Shown in pieces: positions 1 through 5,373 of a stretch of DNA of 5,643 nt. The DNA lies in assembly GCA_005880805.1 (NCBI GenBank), contig VBFZ01000157.1:1747-7389 (forward strand). Reading direction: 5' to 3'. Within the stretch, counting starts at the first letter, position 1. Each line of letters starts with the position of its first letter. The position numbers were made by a program, and so were the translations under genes. The DNA is from Chloroflexota bacterium. Its GTDB lineage: Bacteria > Chloroflexota > Limnocylindria > Limnocylindrales > CSP1-4. Below the pieces are notes generated by a model, which saw nothing but the letters and a program-made list of their open reading frames with translations, was not told where the DNA came from and did not search any database.

Positions 1-1986
1 GTGTTCTCTGATGAGCGCCGCCGCCGCGAGCGTTTCCAGTGTCGGAACGTCACCGGCGCAGCCCAGGACGACGTCCGGCTCGCCGCCTTCGTCCGTGCTG
101 GCCCAGGGCCATGCGCCGATCCCCGTCGTGCAATGGCGCACCGCATCGTCCATGGCCAACCAGTTGGGTGCCGGCTGCTTTCCCGCGAGGATGACGTTCA
201 CGTAGTTCCGACTTCGAAGGCAGTGGTCGGCCACCGATAGCAGCGTGTTCGCGTCGGGCGGCAGGTAGACCCGGATCACCTCCGCCTTCTTGTTCACGAC
301 GTGGTCGATGAACCCGGGATCCTGGTGACTGAACCCGTTGTGATCCTGCCGCCAGACGTGCGAAGAGAGCAGGTAGTTGAGCGACGCGATCGGACGCCGC
401 CATGGGATGTCGCGCGTCACTTTGAGCCACTTGGCGTGCTGGTTGAACATCGAGTCAACGATGTGGGTGAACGCCTCGTAGCAGTTGAAGAGGCCGTGCC
501 GGCCGGTCAGCAGGTAGCCCTCCAGCCAGCCCTCGCAGAGGTGCTCCGAGAGGACCTCCATAACCCGCCCATCCGGGCTGAGATGGTCGTCGGTCGGCAG
601 GATCGGCGCGACCCATGTTCGGTCCGTGGCCTCAAAGACGGCACCGAGGCGATTGGACGCGGTCTCATCGGGCCCCATGAGGCGGAAACGGTCAGGGTTT
701 TGCCGAACGACGTCGCGCAGAAAGGCGCCGAGGACGCGCGTCGCCTCGGCCGTCGTCGCTCCCAGCGCCGGAACCGCGACCGCGTATTCGCGGAAGTCCG
801 GCATGCGAAGGTCGCGCAGCAGCTCGCCGCCATTGGCGTGGGGAGTCGCGCTCATGCGCTTGGTACCGCGCGGTGGAAGGTCGGCGAGGTCGCGGCGAAG
901 GGCGCCACTTTCTTCGAACAGGTCCTCGGGCCGGTAGCTCTTCATCCACGCTTCGAGGGCGGCGAGGTGCTCCGGGTTCGAGCGCACCTCGGTGAGCGGC
1001 ACCTGGTGCGATCGAAACGTGCCTTCCACGACCTGTCCGTCGACCTCATGCGGTCCGGTCCAGCCCTTCGGGGTGCGCAGGATCAACATCGGCCAACGCG
1101 GTCGGGCGGCCGATCCATCGCGTGAGTCGGCGCGTCCCGGGGATCGGGCACTGCGCTGGATCTCCGCGATCTCGTCAGCGATCTCATCGAGCGCCGCGGC
1201 CATCGCCTGGTGAACGACGGGTGGGTCATCGCCCGCCACGATCACGGGCCGGTGGCCGTAGCCTTCGAACAGCGCGACGAGCTCGTCGTCGGGGATCCGG
1301 GCCAGAATGGTCGGGTTGGCGATCTTGTAGCCGTTCAGGTGAAGGATCGGCAGAACTACGCCGTCCCGGACTGGGTCGAGGAACTTGTTGGAGTGCCAGC
1401 TCGCTGCCAGCGGTCCGGTTTCGGCCTCGCCGTCACCCACTACGCACGCGACCAGGAGATCCGGATTGTCGAAGGCCGCCCCGTACGCGTGCGCTAGCGA
1501 GTAGCCAAGCTCGCCGCCCTCGTGAATGGAGCCTGGAGTCTCCGGCGCGACGTGGCTCGGGATCCCGCCCGGGAAGGAGAACTGCCTGAAGAGCCGGCCC
1601 ATCCCTTCCGCGTCCGGGGATACGTCGGGGTAGACCTCGCTGTACGTGCCCTCGAGGTACGCGTTGGCGACGAGGCCCGGCCCGCCATGGCCGGGGCCGG
1701 TGATGAACAGGGCATCGAGGTCGCGCTCGACGATGATCCGGTTCAGGTGGACGTAGATGAAGTTGAGTCCGGGCGTCGTTCCCCAGTGCCCGAGCAGGCG
1801 CGGCTTGATGTGCTCCGGGCGGAGGGGCTCGCGCAGCAGCGGATCGGCAAGCAGGTAGATCTGCCCGACCGACAGGTAGTTCGCGGCACGCCAGTACGCG
1901 TCGATGCGCGCCAGCAGCTCGCCGCTCAAGGGCTCTCTTACTACGCGCGCCGCCTCTGCCGTCGCCACGAGTCGATGATGACCCAT
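1..1986 (-). CDS. xfp: Phosphoketolase (Xu5P/F6P), C-terminal end cut by window edge
   Basis: Thiamine-diphosphate enzyme of the cytoplasm that splits xylulose-5-phosphate, and in dual-specificity members fructose-6-phosphate, with phosphate into acetyl phosphate plus glyceraldehyde-3-phosphate or erythrose-4-phosphate. Translating the complement gives 662 uninterrupted residues. Family hallmarks in order: YWRAANYLSVGQIYL near 31-45, GHWGTTPGLNF at 66-76, GPGHGG at 97-102, FSFPGGIPSHVAPETPGS at 136-153, the TPP/metal motif GDGEAETGPL at 184-193 with HLNGYKI at 216-222, LRTPKGWTGP at 303-312, RVMEVLSEH at 474-482 and QDHNGFSHQDPG at 547-558. The active-site histidines of the family correspond to H67, H100 and probably H549 or H554. 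Complete family members are about 790-830 residues, so roughly 130-170 are missing to the left. ATG at 1986 is chosen as the first in-frame ATG; GTG at 1968 is a credible alternative and neither has a strong Shine-Dalgarno in the right place. No frameshift is seen. Whether both sugars are used cannot be read from the sequence. Confidence 0.97.
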   Translation of the reverse strand, partial: MGHHRLVATAEAARVVREPLSGELLARIDAYWRAANYLSVGQIYLLADPLLREPLRPEHIKPRLLGHWGTTPGLNFIYVHLNRIIVERDLDALFITGPGHGGPGLVANAYLEGTYSEVYPDVSPDAEGMGRLFRQFSFPGGIPSHVAPETPGSIHEGGELGYSLAHAYGAAFDNPDLLVACVVGDGEAETGPLAASWHSNKFLDPVRDGVVLPILHLNGYKIANPTILARIPDDELVALFEGYGHRPVIVAGDDPPVVHQAMAAALDEIADEIAEIQRSARSPGRADSRDGSAARPRWPMLILRTPKGWTGPHEVDGQVVEGTFRSHQVPLTEVRSNPEHLAALEAWMKSYRPEDLFEESGALRRDLADLPPRGTKRMSATPHANGGELLRDLRMPDFREYAVAVPALGATTAEATRVLGAFLRDVVRQNPDRFRLMGPDETASNRLGAVFEATDRTWVAPILPTDDHLSPDGRVMEVLSEHLCEGWLEGYLLTGRHGLFNCYEAFTHIVDSMFNQHAKWLKVTRDIPWRRPIASLNYLLSSHVWRQDHNGFSHQDPGFIDHVVNKKAEVIRVYLPPDANTLLSVADHCLRSRNYVNVILAGKQPAPNWLAMDDAVRHCTTGIGAWPWASTDEGGEPDVVLGCAGDVPTLETLAAAALIREH

Positions 1987-2090
1987 CGAGCGAATTCCAT
2001 CGATCGACTGCCGTCCGCGCGGATGTGGAGATGATCGAACAGAGCTTGCCGGTCGCCCTGATATCGATCTGCAGCTCTTCGCGCTCCCAT
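1941..2090 (-). CDS. Doubtful 49-codon ORF overlapping the phosphoketolase start
   Basis: Starts MGARRAADRYQGD and ends SWRRQRRRA before a TAG lying 46 bases inside the phosphoketolase reading frame, which it overlaps in a different frame. A second ATG lies directly upstream (2091-2093). The only strong argument for it is the Shine-Dalgarno GAGGAGGG at 2097-2104, placed 7 bases before this ATG when measured from AGGAGG. Against it, my hand count over 1981-2100 gives A or T at about 18 of 40 third positions of this frame, well above what the neighbouring real genes show, and the peptide matches no family I know. It could be a leader peptide translationally coupled to phosphoketolase, or the ribosome site may serve the phosphoketolase indirectly. 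Most likely not a conserved protein. Confidence 0.2.
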   Translation of the reverse strand: MGARRAADRYQGDRQALFDHLHIRADGSRSMEFARWVIIDSWRRQRRRA

Positions 2091-2096
2091 CATCTA

Positions 2097-2104
2097 CCCT
2101 CCTC
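2097..2104 (-). promoter_or_regulatory. Strong Shine-Dalgarno GAGGAGGG, far from the phosphoketolase start
   Basis: The complement reads GAGGAGGG just before a double ATG (2093 and 2090). It is the best ribosome binding site on the minus strand of this region, but the ATGs it faces are not in the phosphoketolase frame, and the phosphoketolase ATG is about 110 bases further on. It therefore either starts a leader ORF or is a chance match. Confidence 0.4.
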
Positions 2105-2132
2105 GATGAATCGCGGCGATGCGACTAACCTT

Positions 2133-2150
2133 GACTCGATCGACCGAGTC
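2133..2150. promoter_or_regulatory. Imperfect 18-bp palindrome, possible operator
   Basis: GACTCGATCGACCGAGTC has 6-base arms GACTCG/CGAGTC, and its TCGA core is also self-complementary, leaving one mismatched pair. It lies about 40 bases upstream of the strong minus-strand Shine-Dalgarno, where an operator for phosphoketolase transcription would be expected. The size and symmetry suit a dimeric helix-turn-helix regulator, but no regulator gene is in the window and in GC-rich DNA rich in TCGA such palindromes can arise by chance. Confidence 0.3.
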
Positions 2151-2198
2151 GAGCACGGGCCGGCGGTCACGGCATCGCTGGAGCGGACCTGCCGAGTC

Positions 2199-2212
2199 GG
2201 GCTGTTCAGCCC
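2199..2212. promoter_or_regulatory. Palindrome GGGCTG-TT-CAGCCC, possible operator
   Basis: Perfect 6-base arms separated by two bases. The gap is too small for an RNA hairpin loop without opening the stem, so if it is functional a DNA-binding dimer site is more likely than a terminator. It lies about 97 bases upstream of the LiaF-like start and between the two divergent genes. No known regulator motif is recognised. Confidence 0.25.
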
Positions 2213-2293
2213 TTGGCCAGGGGCCGCCGCGGGGATTTCATGATTGAGAGCCGGTCTCCGTGCCGAGAACGACGGCCGGCGTCGTGATCTGAC

Positions 2294-2302
2294 GGAGAGG
2301 AG
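2294..2302 (+). promoter_or_regulatory. Ribosome binding site of the LiaF-like gene
   Basis: GGAGAGGAG ends 6 bases before the ATG at 2309, a near-ideal distance. This fixes the start of the downstream gene. Confidence 0.8.
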
Positions 2303-2308
2303 CTGGCA

Positions 2309-2794
2309 ATGAAGGCTTTCGGGCGAGTGTTCGCGCTATTCGCAGCCGCGCTCATGGTGACATCGGTCGTGTCGGCGATCGCAGCGCTCGTAACCAAGCG
2401 TCGCATCGTCCCGCTCGATGCACCCGATGCGGACGAAGTCCGGGTGCGGGCGATCTTCGAGCCTCTGACGTTTCGCAGCACGGCGACGAGCTTCCGGGGC
2501 GGGACCGTCGACTGCTGGTACGGCGGGGGCGTCATCGATCTAAGAGAGGCCACGCTCGACTCGGCCGGGGCCGCGCTCAAGGTCCGGGCGATCTTCGGGG
2601 GCGGACAGATCCTGGTCCCCGAGACGTGGGCGATCAATCTGAACGTCCGGGGTGTCGGCGGCGTCAGCGATGTGCGGTCAAAGGTCGACCGGGCGGCCGA
2701 GGCTCCGCACCTCACCATCGAAGGACTAGTGCTGTTCGGTGGCTTCGCAGTCATGTCGGAGCTGCCAGGCGTCCAGATTCCGGCCGCCGCCTGA
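2309..2794 (+). CDS. Membrane-anchored protein with LiaF C-terminal-like domain
   Basis: 161 residues. Residues about 7-28 form one hydrophobic segment (FALFAAALMVTSVVSAIAAL) followed by TKRR, giving a single N-terminal anchor or an uncleaved signal. The rest resembles the C-terminal domain of LiaF and related 'cell wall-active antibiotics response' proteins: FRGGTVDCWYGGGVIDLREA at 62-81, LKVRAIFGGGQILVPETW at 90-107 and LVLFGGFAV near 139-147. These repeated beta strands with GG turns, and the 'IFGGGQILVPETW' wording, are typical of the family, which in Firmicutes LiaF inhibits the LiaRS envelope-stress two-component system. Here the anchor has one segment instead of the four of classical LiaF, and no histidine kinase or response regulator is nearby, so a regulatory role is only inferred. 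It stands alone between a divergent phosphoketolase and a convergent ybaK-like gene, with a strong ribosome binding site. The charged basic residues after the membrane segment hint at a cytoplasmic location for the domain. Family level is fairly sure; function is open. Confidence 0.85.
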   Translation: MKAFGRVFALFAAALMVTSVVSAIAALVTKRRIVPLDAPDADEVRVRAIFEPLTFRSTATSFRGGTVDCWYGGGVIDLREATLDSAGAALKVRAIFGGGQILVPETWAINLNVRGVGGVSDVRSKVDRAAEAPHLTIEGLVLFGGFAVMSELPGVQIPAAA

Positions 2795-2824
2795 AGGGTC
2801 GTCTCGAACCGGAGCTTCGCGCTC

Positions 2825-2860
2825 GCCGAGCGGGGAGCTGATGGCGGATCCCCGCTCGGC
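2825..2860. terminator. Hairpin terminator between convergent genes
   Basis: Perfect 12-base inverted repeat GCCGAGCGGGGA / TCCCCGCTCGGC around a 12-base loop. It begins 30 bases after the LiaF-like stop and ends 14 bases before the last codon of the ybaK-like gene on the other strand, so it can serve both directions. There is no T-run on either side, which is usual for terminators of high-GC bacteria but leaves the mode of termination unproven. Confidence 0.7.
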
Positions 2861-2874
2861 CTCAACTCGGCAGG

Positions 2875-3387
2875 CTAATACCACTCGATCGGTTCGGTGG
2901 ACTCGGAGCAGTTCGTGGCCAGCCTGAAATAGCGAATCCCGGCCTCACGCTCCCAGACCGCTCGTGAGAAGGTGAGCAGCCGGCCGGCGGTGCCATGGAG
3001 CGTCAGGGTCAGGCTGGATCTGAGCTCCTCGTCGGCATGCACTGGAAAGCCGCACAGTTCAGGGACTGGCGGCAGCGGCTCGAGTTGGCGGCCCATGACG
3101 CGCTGGGGCCGGTCCGGTCCGGCAAGCATCGTCAGCCATCGGCACTTGAGTGCGCGAGCGGCGGCATCGAGATCGAGACAGGCCCCCGCGTCGAAGACGA
3201 GGAGATGCGGATTCGCCTGATCGTCGATGACAGTGACGGTCTTCGCCACCGGGGGCTGATCGTCGCCGCTCCACGGCGAGGTCGGCCGGGTGTCTGCGAC
3301 CCCATAGGGCACGCCGTGCTCGGCAAGCCAGTCCTCGAACCACCCGGTCGCCTGGCGTTCGGATGGGACCAGCGTTGCGGTCGTCAT
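2875..3387 (-). CDS. Probable YbaK/prolyl-tRNA-editing-like domain protein
   Basis: 170 residues, a usual length for freestanding trans-editing domains, which hydrolyse wrongly charged aminoacyl-tRNA (for example Cys- or Ala-tRNA(Pro)) in the cytoplasm. Features that fit: HGVPYGVADT at 24-33; PPVAKTVTVIDD at 45-56 carrying the conserved lysine (K49) of the family; LLVFDAGACLDLDAAARALK at 62-81, the 'hydrophobic strand, then LDL plus helix' block; GRQLEPLPPVPELCGFPVHA at 99-118 followed by DEEL, equivalent to the family's G-x-x-P-P ... V-x-x-D-x-x-L stretch; and a C-terminal strand-turn segment GTAGRLLTFS at 132-141. The usual N-terminal helix motif with a T-x-x-x-A pattern is poorly matched, so the protein is divergent and its substrate cannot be named. 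The C-terminal tail CSESTEPIEWY is not a family feature I know. ATG at 3387 is supported by GAGGAGG 6 bases upstream. It lies 147 bases downstream of pyrG on the same strand and may be co-transcribed. Confidence 0.65.
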   Translation of the reverse strand: MTTATLVPSERQATGWFEDWLAEHGVPYGVADTRPTSPWSGDDQPPVAKTVTVIDDQANPHLLVFDAGACLDLDAAARALKCRWLTMLAGPDRPQRVMGRQLEPLPPVPELCGFPVHADEELRSSLTLTLHGTAGRLLTFSRAVWEREAGIRYFRLATNCSESTEPIEWY

Positions 3388-3393
3388 CGCCAG

Positions 3394-3400
3394 CCTCCTC
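3394..3400 (-). promoter_or_regulatory. Ribosome binding site of the ybaK-like gene
   Basis: The complement GAGGAGG sits 6 bases before the ATG at 3387, which confirms that start and argues that the gene is genuinely translated. Confidence 0.8.
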
Positions 3401-3514
3401 AGGCTCCGGCAAGTGAGGCCGATGCCACGATGAAGGTTGCTCCCGGGCGGTCTCGGTGACTAGTGCCGTTGGTCCCGCTCTCAGCAGGGCCGATGGTCCG
3501 GGTCGAATCGGCAG

Positions 3515-3529
3515 CGCCGGGATCCGGCG
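3515..3529 (-). terminator. Short GC hairpin after pyrG, weak terminator candidate
   Basis: Arms CGCCGG and CCGGCG around a three-base loop, starting 5 bases after the pyrG stop. The six-base all-GC stem is short and has no T-run. It could attenuate read-through from pyrG into the ybaK-like gene or be a chance element of GC-rich DNA. Confidence 0.25.
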
Positions 3530-3534
3530 GCGCG

Positions 3535-5223
3535 TCAGCCGGCGCGCTGAGGTTCGGCCTCGGCCTGCTCCTCCTCGATCGTCGGCTGGCCGGTCGGGCG
3601 GTTGCGTTCTGCCTGCCCCCCGCTGGCCGCCAGCGCTGCGGCAACAAAGCCATCGAACAGCGGGTGTGGTCGCTCGGGCCGCGACTTGAACTCCGGGTGG
3701 AACTGCGTCGCCACGAACCAGGGGTGGTCCTTGAGCTCGACGATCTCCACCAGGCGGCCGTCGGGCGATTGGCCGGACAGGAGCATGCCGGCCTGCTCGA
3801 GGGTCGGCCGGTACCGGTTGTTCACCTCGAAGCGATGCCGGTGGCGCTCGTAGATGACCTCCTGGCCGTAGGCATCGGCGGCTTTCGAACCGGGCGTCAG
3901 GCGCGCGGGATAGAGGCCCAGTCGCATCGTCCCGCCCTTGTCCTCCAGCTCGCGCTGGTCGGGCATGAAGTCGATCACCGGGTGCTCGGTGAACATGTCG
4001 AACTCGGTCGAGTTGGCATCGCCGGTGCCGATCACGTCACGGGCAAACTCGATGACCGCGCACTGCAGCCCGAGGCAGAGCCCCAGGTACGGGATGCGGT
4101 TGTCGCGCGCGTAGTGCGCGGCGATGACCTTGCCCTCGATGCCCCGGTGGCCAAACCCGCCCGGCACGAGGATCCCGGCGACGCCCGACAGGTGATCACC
4201 CACATTCTCGGGGGTCAGCGCCTCCGAGTCTATCCAGCGGACCTTCGCGTCGACCGAGTTGGCCCAGGCCGCGTGCTTGAGCGCCTCGGTCACCGAGAGA
4301 TAGGCGTCAGGCAGCTCGATGTACTTCCCGACGAGGGCGATCTCCAGGCTGGCCTTCGGGCGCTTGATCCGCTCGACGAGCGTTCGCCACGCTGCCAGGT
4401 CCGGGTGCGCCTCGGGGTCGCCGAGCGCCAGCTCGCGCACGATGAGCCGGCCCAGCCCCGCCTCCTCGAACTGGATCGGGACCTCGTAGATCGTGTCCGC
4501 GGTCTCGGCCGGGATGACGGCCTCGGTGGCGACGTCGGTGAACAGCGCGATCTTCTCGCGGATCTCGTCGCTGACCGGGTGGTCCGAACGGAGGACGATC
4601 ACGTCGGGCTGGATGCCGATCGCGCGCAGCTCCCGCACGGAGTGCTGGGTCGGCTTGGTCTTGAGCTCGCCGGTCGCCGCGAGAGCCGGCAGCAGCGTCA
4701 CGTGCACGTACAGCACGTTCGCCCGGCCGACGTCCTTGCGCATCTGCCGGATCGCCTCGAGGAACGGCAGGCTCTCGATGTCGCCCACCGTCCCGCCGAC
4801 TTCCACGATCACGACGTCCGGATCTCCGTCGCGCGCGACGCGCGTGATCCGCTCCTTGATCTCGTTCGTGATGTGGGGGATCACTTGCACGGTCCCGCCC
4901 AGGTAGTCGCCGCGGCGCTCCTTGGCGATGACCGCCTGGTAGATGCGCCCGGTCGTGACGTTGCTGAGCTGGGTCAGGTTCTCGTCGATGAACCGCTCGT
5001 AGTGGCCCAGGTCGAGGTCCGTCTCGGCGCCGTCGTCGGTAACAAAGACCTCGCCGTGCTGATAGGGCGACATGGTCCCGGGGTCGACGTTGATGTACGG
5101 GTCGAGCTTGAGGATGGAGACCCGCAGGTCGCGCGCCTTGAGGATCCGACCGATGCTTGCGGCGGTGATGCCTTTCCCCAGTGAGGAGGTCACGCCTCCG
5201 GTCACAAAGACATACTTCGCCAT
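3535..5223 (-). CDS. pyrG: CTP synthase (glutamine-hydrolysing)
   Basis: Complete, 562 residues. Converts UTP to CTP using ATP and ammonia from glutamine, the last step of de novo pyrimidine nucleotide synthesis, as a cytoplasmic tetramer. The synthase (amidoligase) domain, about 1-270, shows the ATP loop VTGGVTSSLGKGITAASIGR at 7-26, KLDPYINVDPGTMSPYQHGE at 39-58, D71 and E141 as the expected Mg/ATP ligands (EVGGTVGDIES at 141-151), and KTKPTQHSVRELR at 188-200. The class I glutamine amidotransferase domain, about 293-528, has GGFGHRG at 355-361, the nucleophile C383 in GLCLGLQ, and H509/E511 in FHPEF completing the triad. All key residues are present. Residues about 530-562 form an extra acidic, Pro/Gln-rich tail. 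Start: the frame stays open for another 135 codons upstream, but MAKYVFVTGG is the normal family N-terminus and GGAGG lies 9 bases before its ATG. A promoter-like element precedes it. Confidence 0.99.
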   Translation of the reverse strand: MAKYVFVTGGVTSSLGKGITAASIGRILKARDLRVSILKLDPYINVDPGTMSPYQHGEVFVTDDGAETDLDLGHYERFIDENLTQLSNVTTGRIYQAVIAKERRGDYLGGTVQVIPHITNEIKERITRVARDGDPDVVIVEVGGTVGDIESLPFLEAIRQMRKDVGRANVLYVHVTLLPALAATGELKTKPTQHSVRELRAIGIQPDVIVLRSDHPVSDEIREKIALFTDVATEAVIPAETADTIYEVPIQFEEAGLGRLIVRELALGDPEAHPDLAAWRTLVERIKRPKASLEIALVGKYIELPDAYLSVTEALKHAAWANSVDAKVRWIDSEALTPENVGDHLSGVAGILVPGGFGHRGIEGKVIAAHYARDNRIPYLGLCLGLQCAVIEFARDVIGTGDANSTEFDMFTEHPVIDFMPDQRELEDKGGTMRLGLYPARLTPGSKAADAYGQEVIYERHRHRFEVNNRYRPTLEQAGMLLSGQSPDGRLVEIVELKDHPWFVATQFHPEFKSRPERPHPLFDGFVAAALAASGGQAERNRPTGQPTIEEEQAEAEPQRAG

Positions 5224-5232
5224 GGGTTCGGT

Positions 5233-5237
5233 CCTCC
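5233..5237 (-). promoter_or_regulatory. Ribosome binding site of pyrG
   Basis: The complement GGAGG lies 9 bases upstream of the ATG at 5223. It decides between this start and the longer open frame reaching to 5628. Confidence 0.75.
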
Positions 5238-5249
5238 GGGGTTTTTCGA

Positions 5250-5278
5250 ATGCTATCGAATCACCCGGGCCCGGGCAA
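5250..5278 (-). promoter_or_regulatory. Candidate pyrG promoter with palindromic spacer
   Basis: On the minus strand TTGCCC (5273-5278) and TAGCAT (5250-5255) are separated by exactly 17 bases; each matches the housekeeping consensus at four of six positions. Transcription would begin close to 5243, leaving an untranslated leader of only about 20 bases that contains the ribosome site. The spacer largely overlaps the perfect palindrome CCCGGGCCCGGG (5264-5275), a possible binding site. Inferred from sequence only. Confidence 0.4.
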
Positions 5279-5302
5279 GGCGAGCGAGGTCCTCCCGCCT
5301 TC

Positions 5303-5327
5303 GTGAAGCCGCCCCCACTCGCTTCAC
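5303..5327. repeat. Inverted repeat GTGAAGC / GCTTCAC
   Basis: Seven-base perfect arms around an 11-base C-rich (plus strand) loop, 25 bases upstream of the putative pyrG -35. It might be a terminator of an element to the right or a regulatory site; there is no T-run. Confidence 0.35.
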
Positions 5328-5373
5328 CCGGCCCCCAATGCAGCTCTGCCAGATACCCGTGGGGTGGGTCTAA

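Larger units (their letters stand above)
1987..2308. other. Divergent intergenic region between xfp and the LiaF-like gene
   Basis: These 322 bases separate two genes transcribed away from each other, so both promoters should lie here. I could not pick a convincing -35/-10 pair on either strand. Visible contents are the Shine-Dalgarno and doubtful short ORF on the minus strand, palindromes at 2133-2150 and 2199-2212, and the plus-strand ribosome site of the LiaF-like gene. Open frames on the plus strand here have no protein-like composition. Confidence 0.7.

Noticed and set aside
301..1125. 274-codon plus-strand open frame
   Set aside because: Antisense, in the same codon register, to the phosphoketolase, which has all family motifs; the plus product has none.
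2025..2243. 72-codon plus-strand open frame in the divergent region
   Set aside because: No ribosome binding site, no protein-like composition, and it covers the expected promoters.
2206..2865. 219-codon minus-strand open frame over the LiaF-like gene
   Set aside because: Ser/Pro/Arg/Ala-rich shadow with no family features; the plus gene has a good ribosome site and domain motifs.
3463..5184. 573-codon open frame on the plus strand, antisense to nearly all of pyrG
   Set aside because: It shares pyrG's codon register, where GC-rich codons suppress stops on the opposite strand. Its product is a Val/Asp/Arg-rich low-information sequence, while pyrG is unambiguous.
5238..5249. Initiation-site control of pyrG by reiterative transcription, as in Firmicutes
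   Set aside because: The putative start region reads CGAAAAACCCC on the minus strand and lacks the G-run start and attenuator hairpin of that mechanism.
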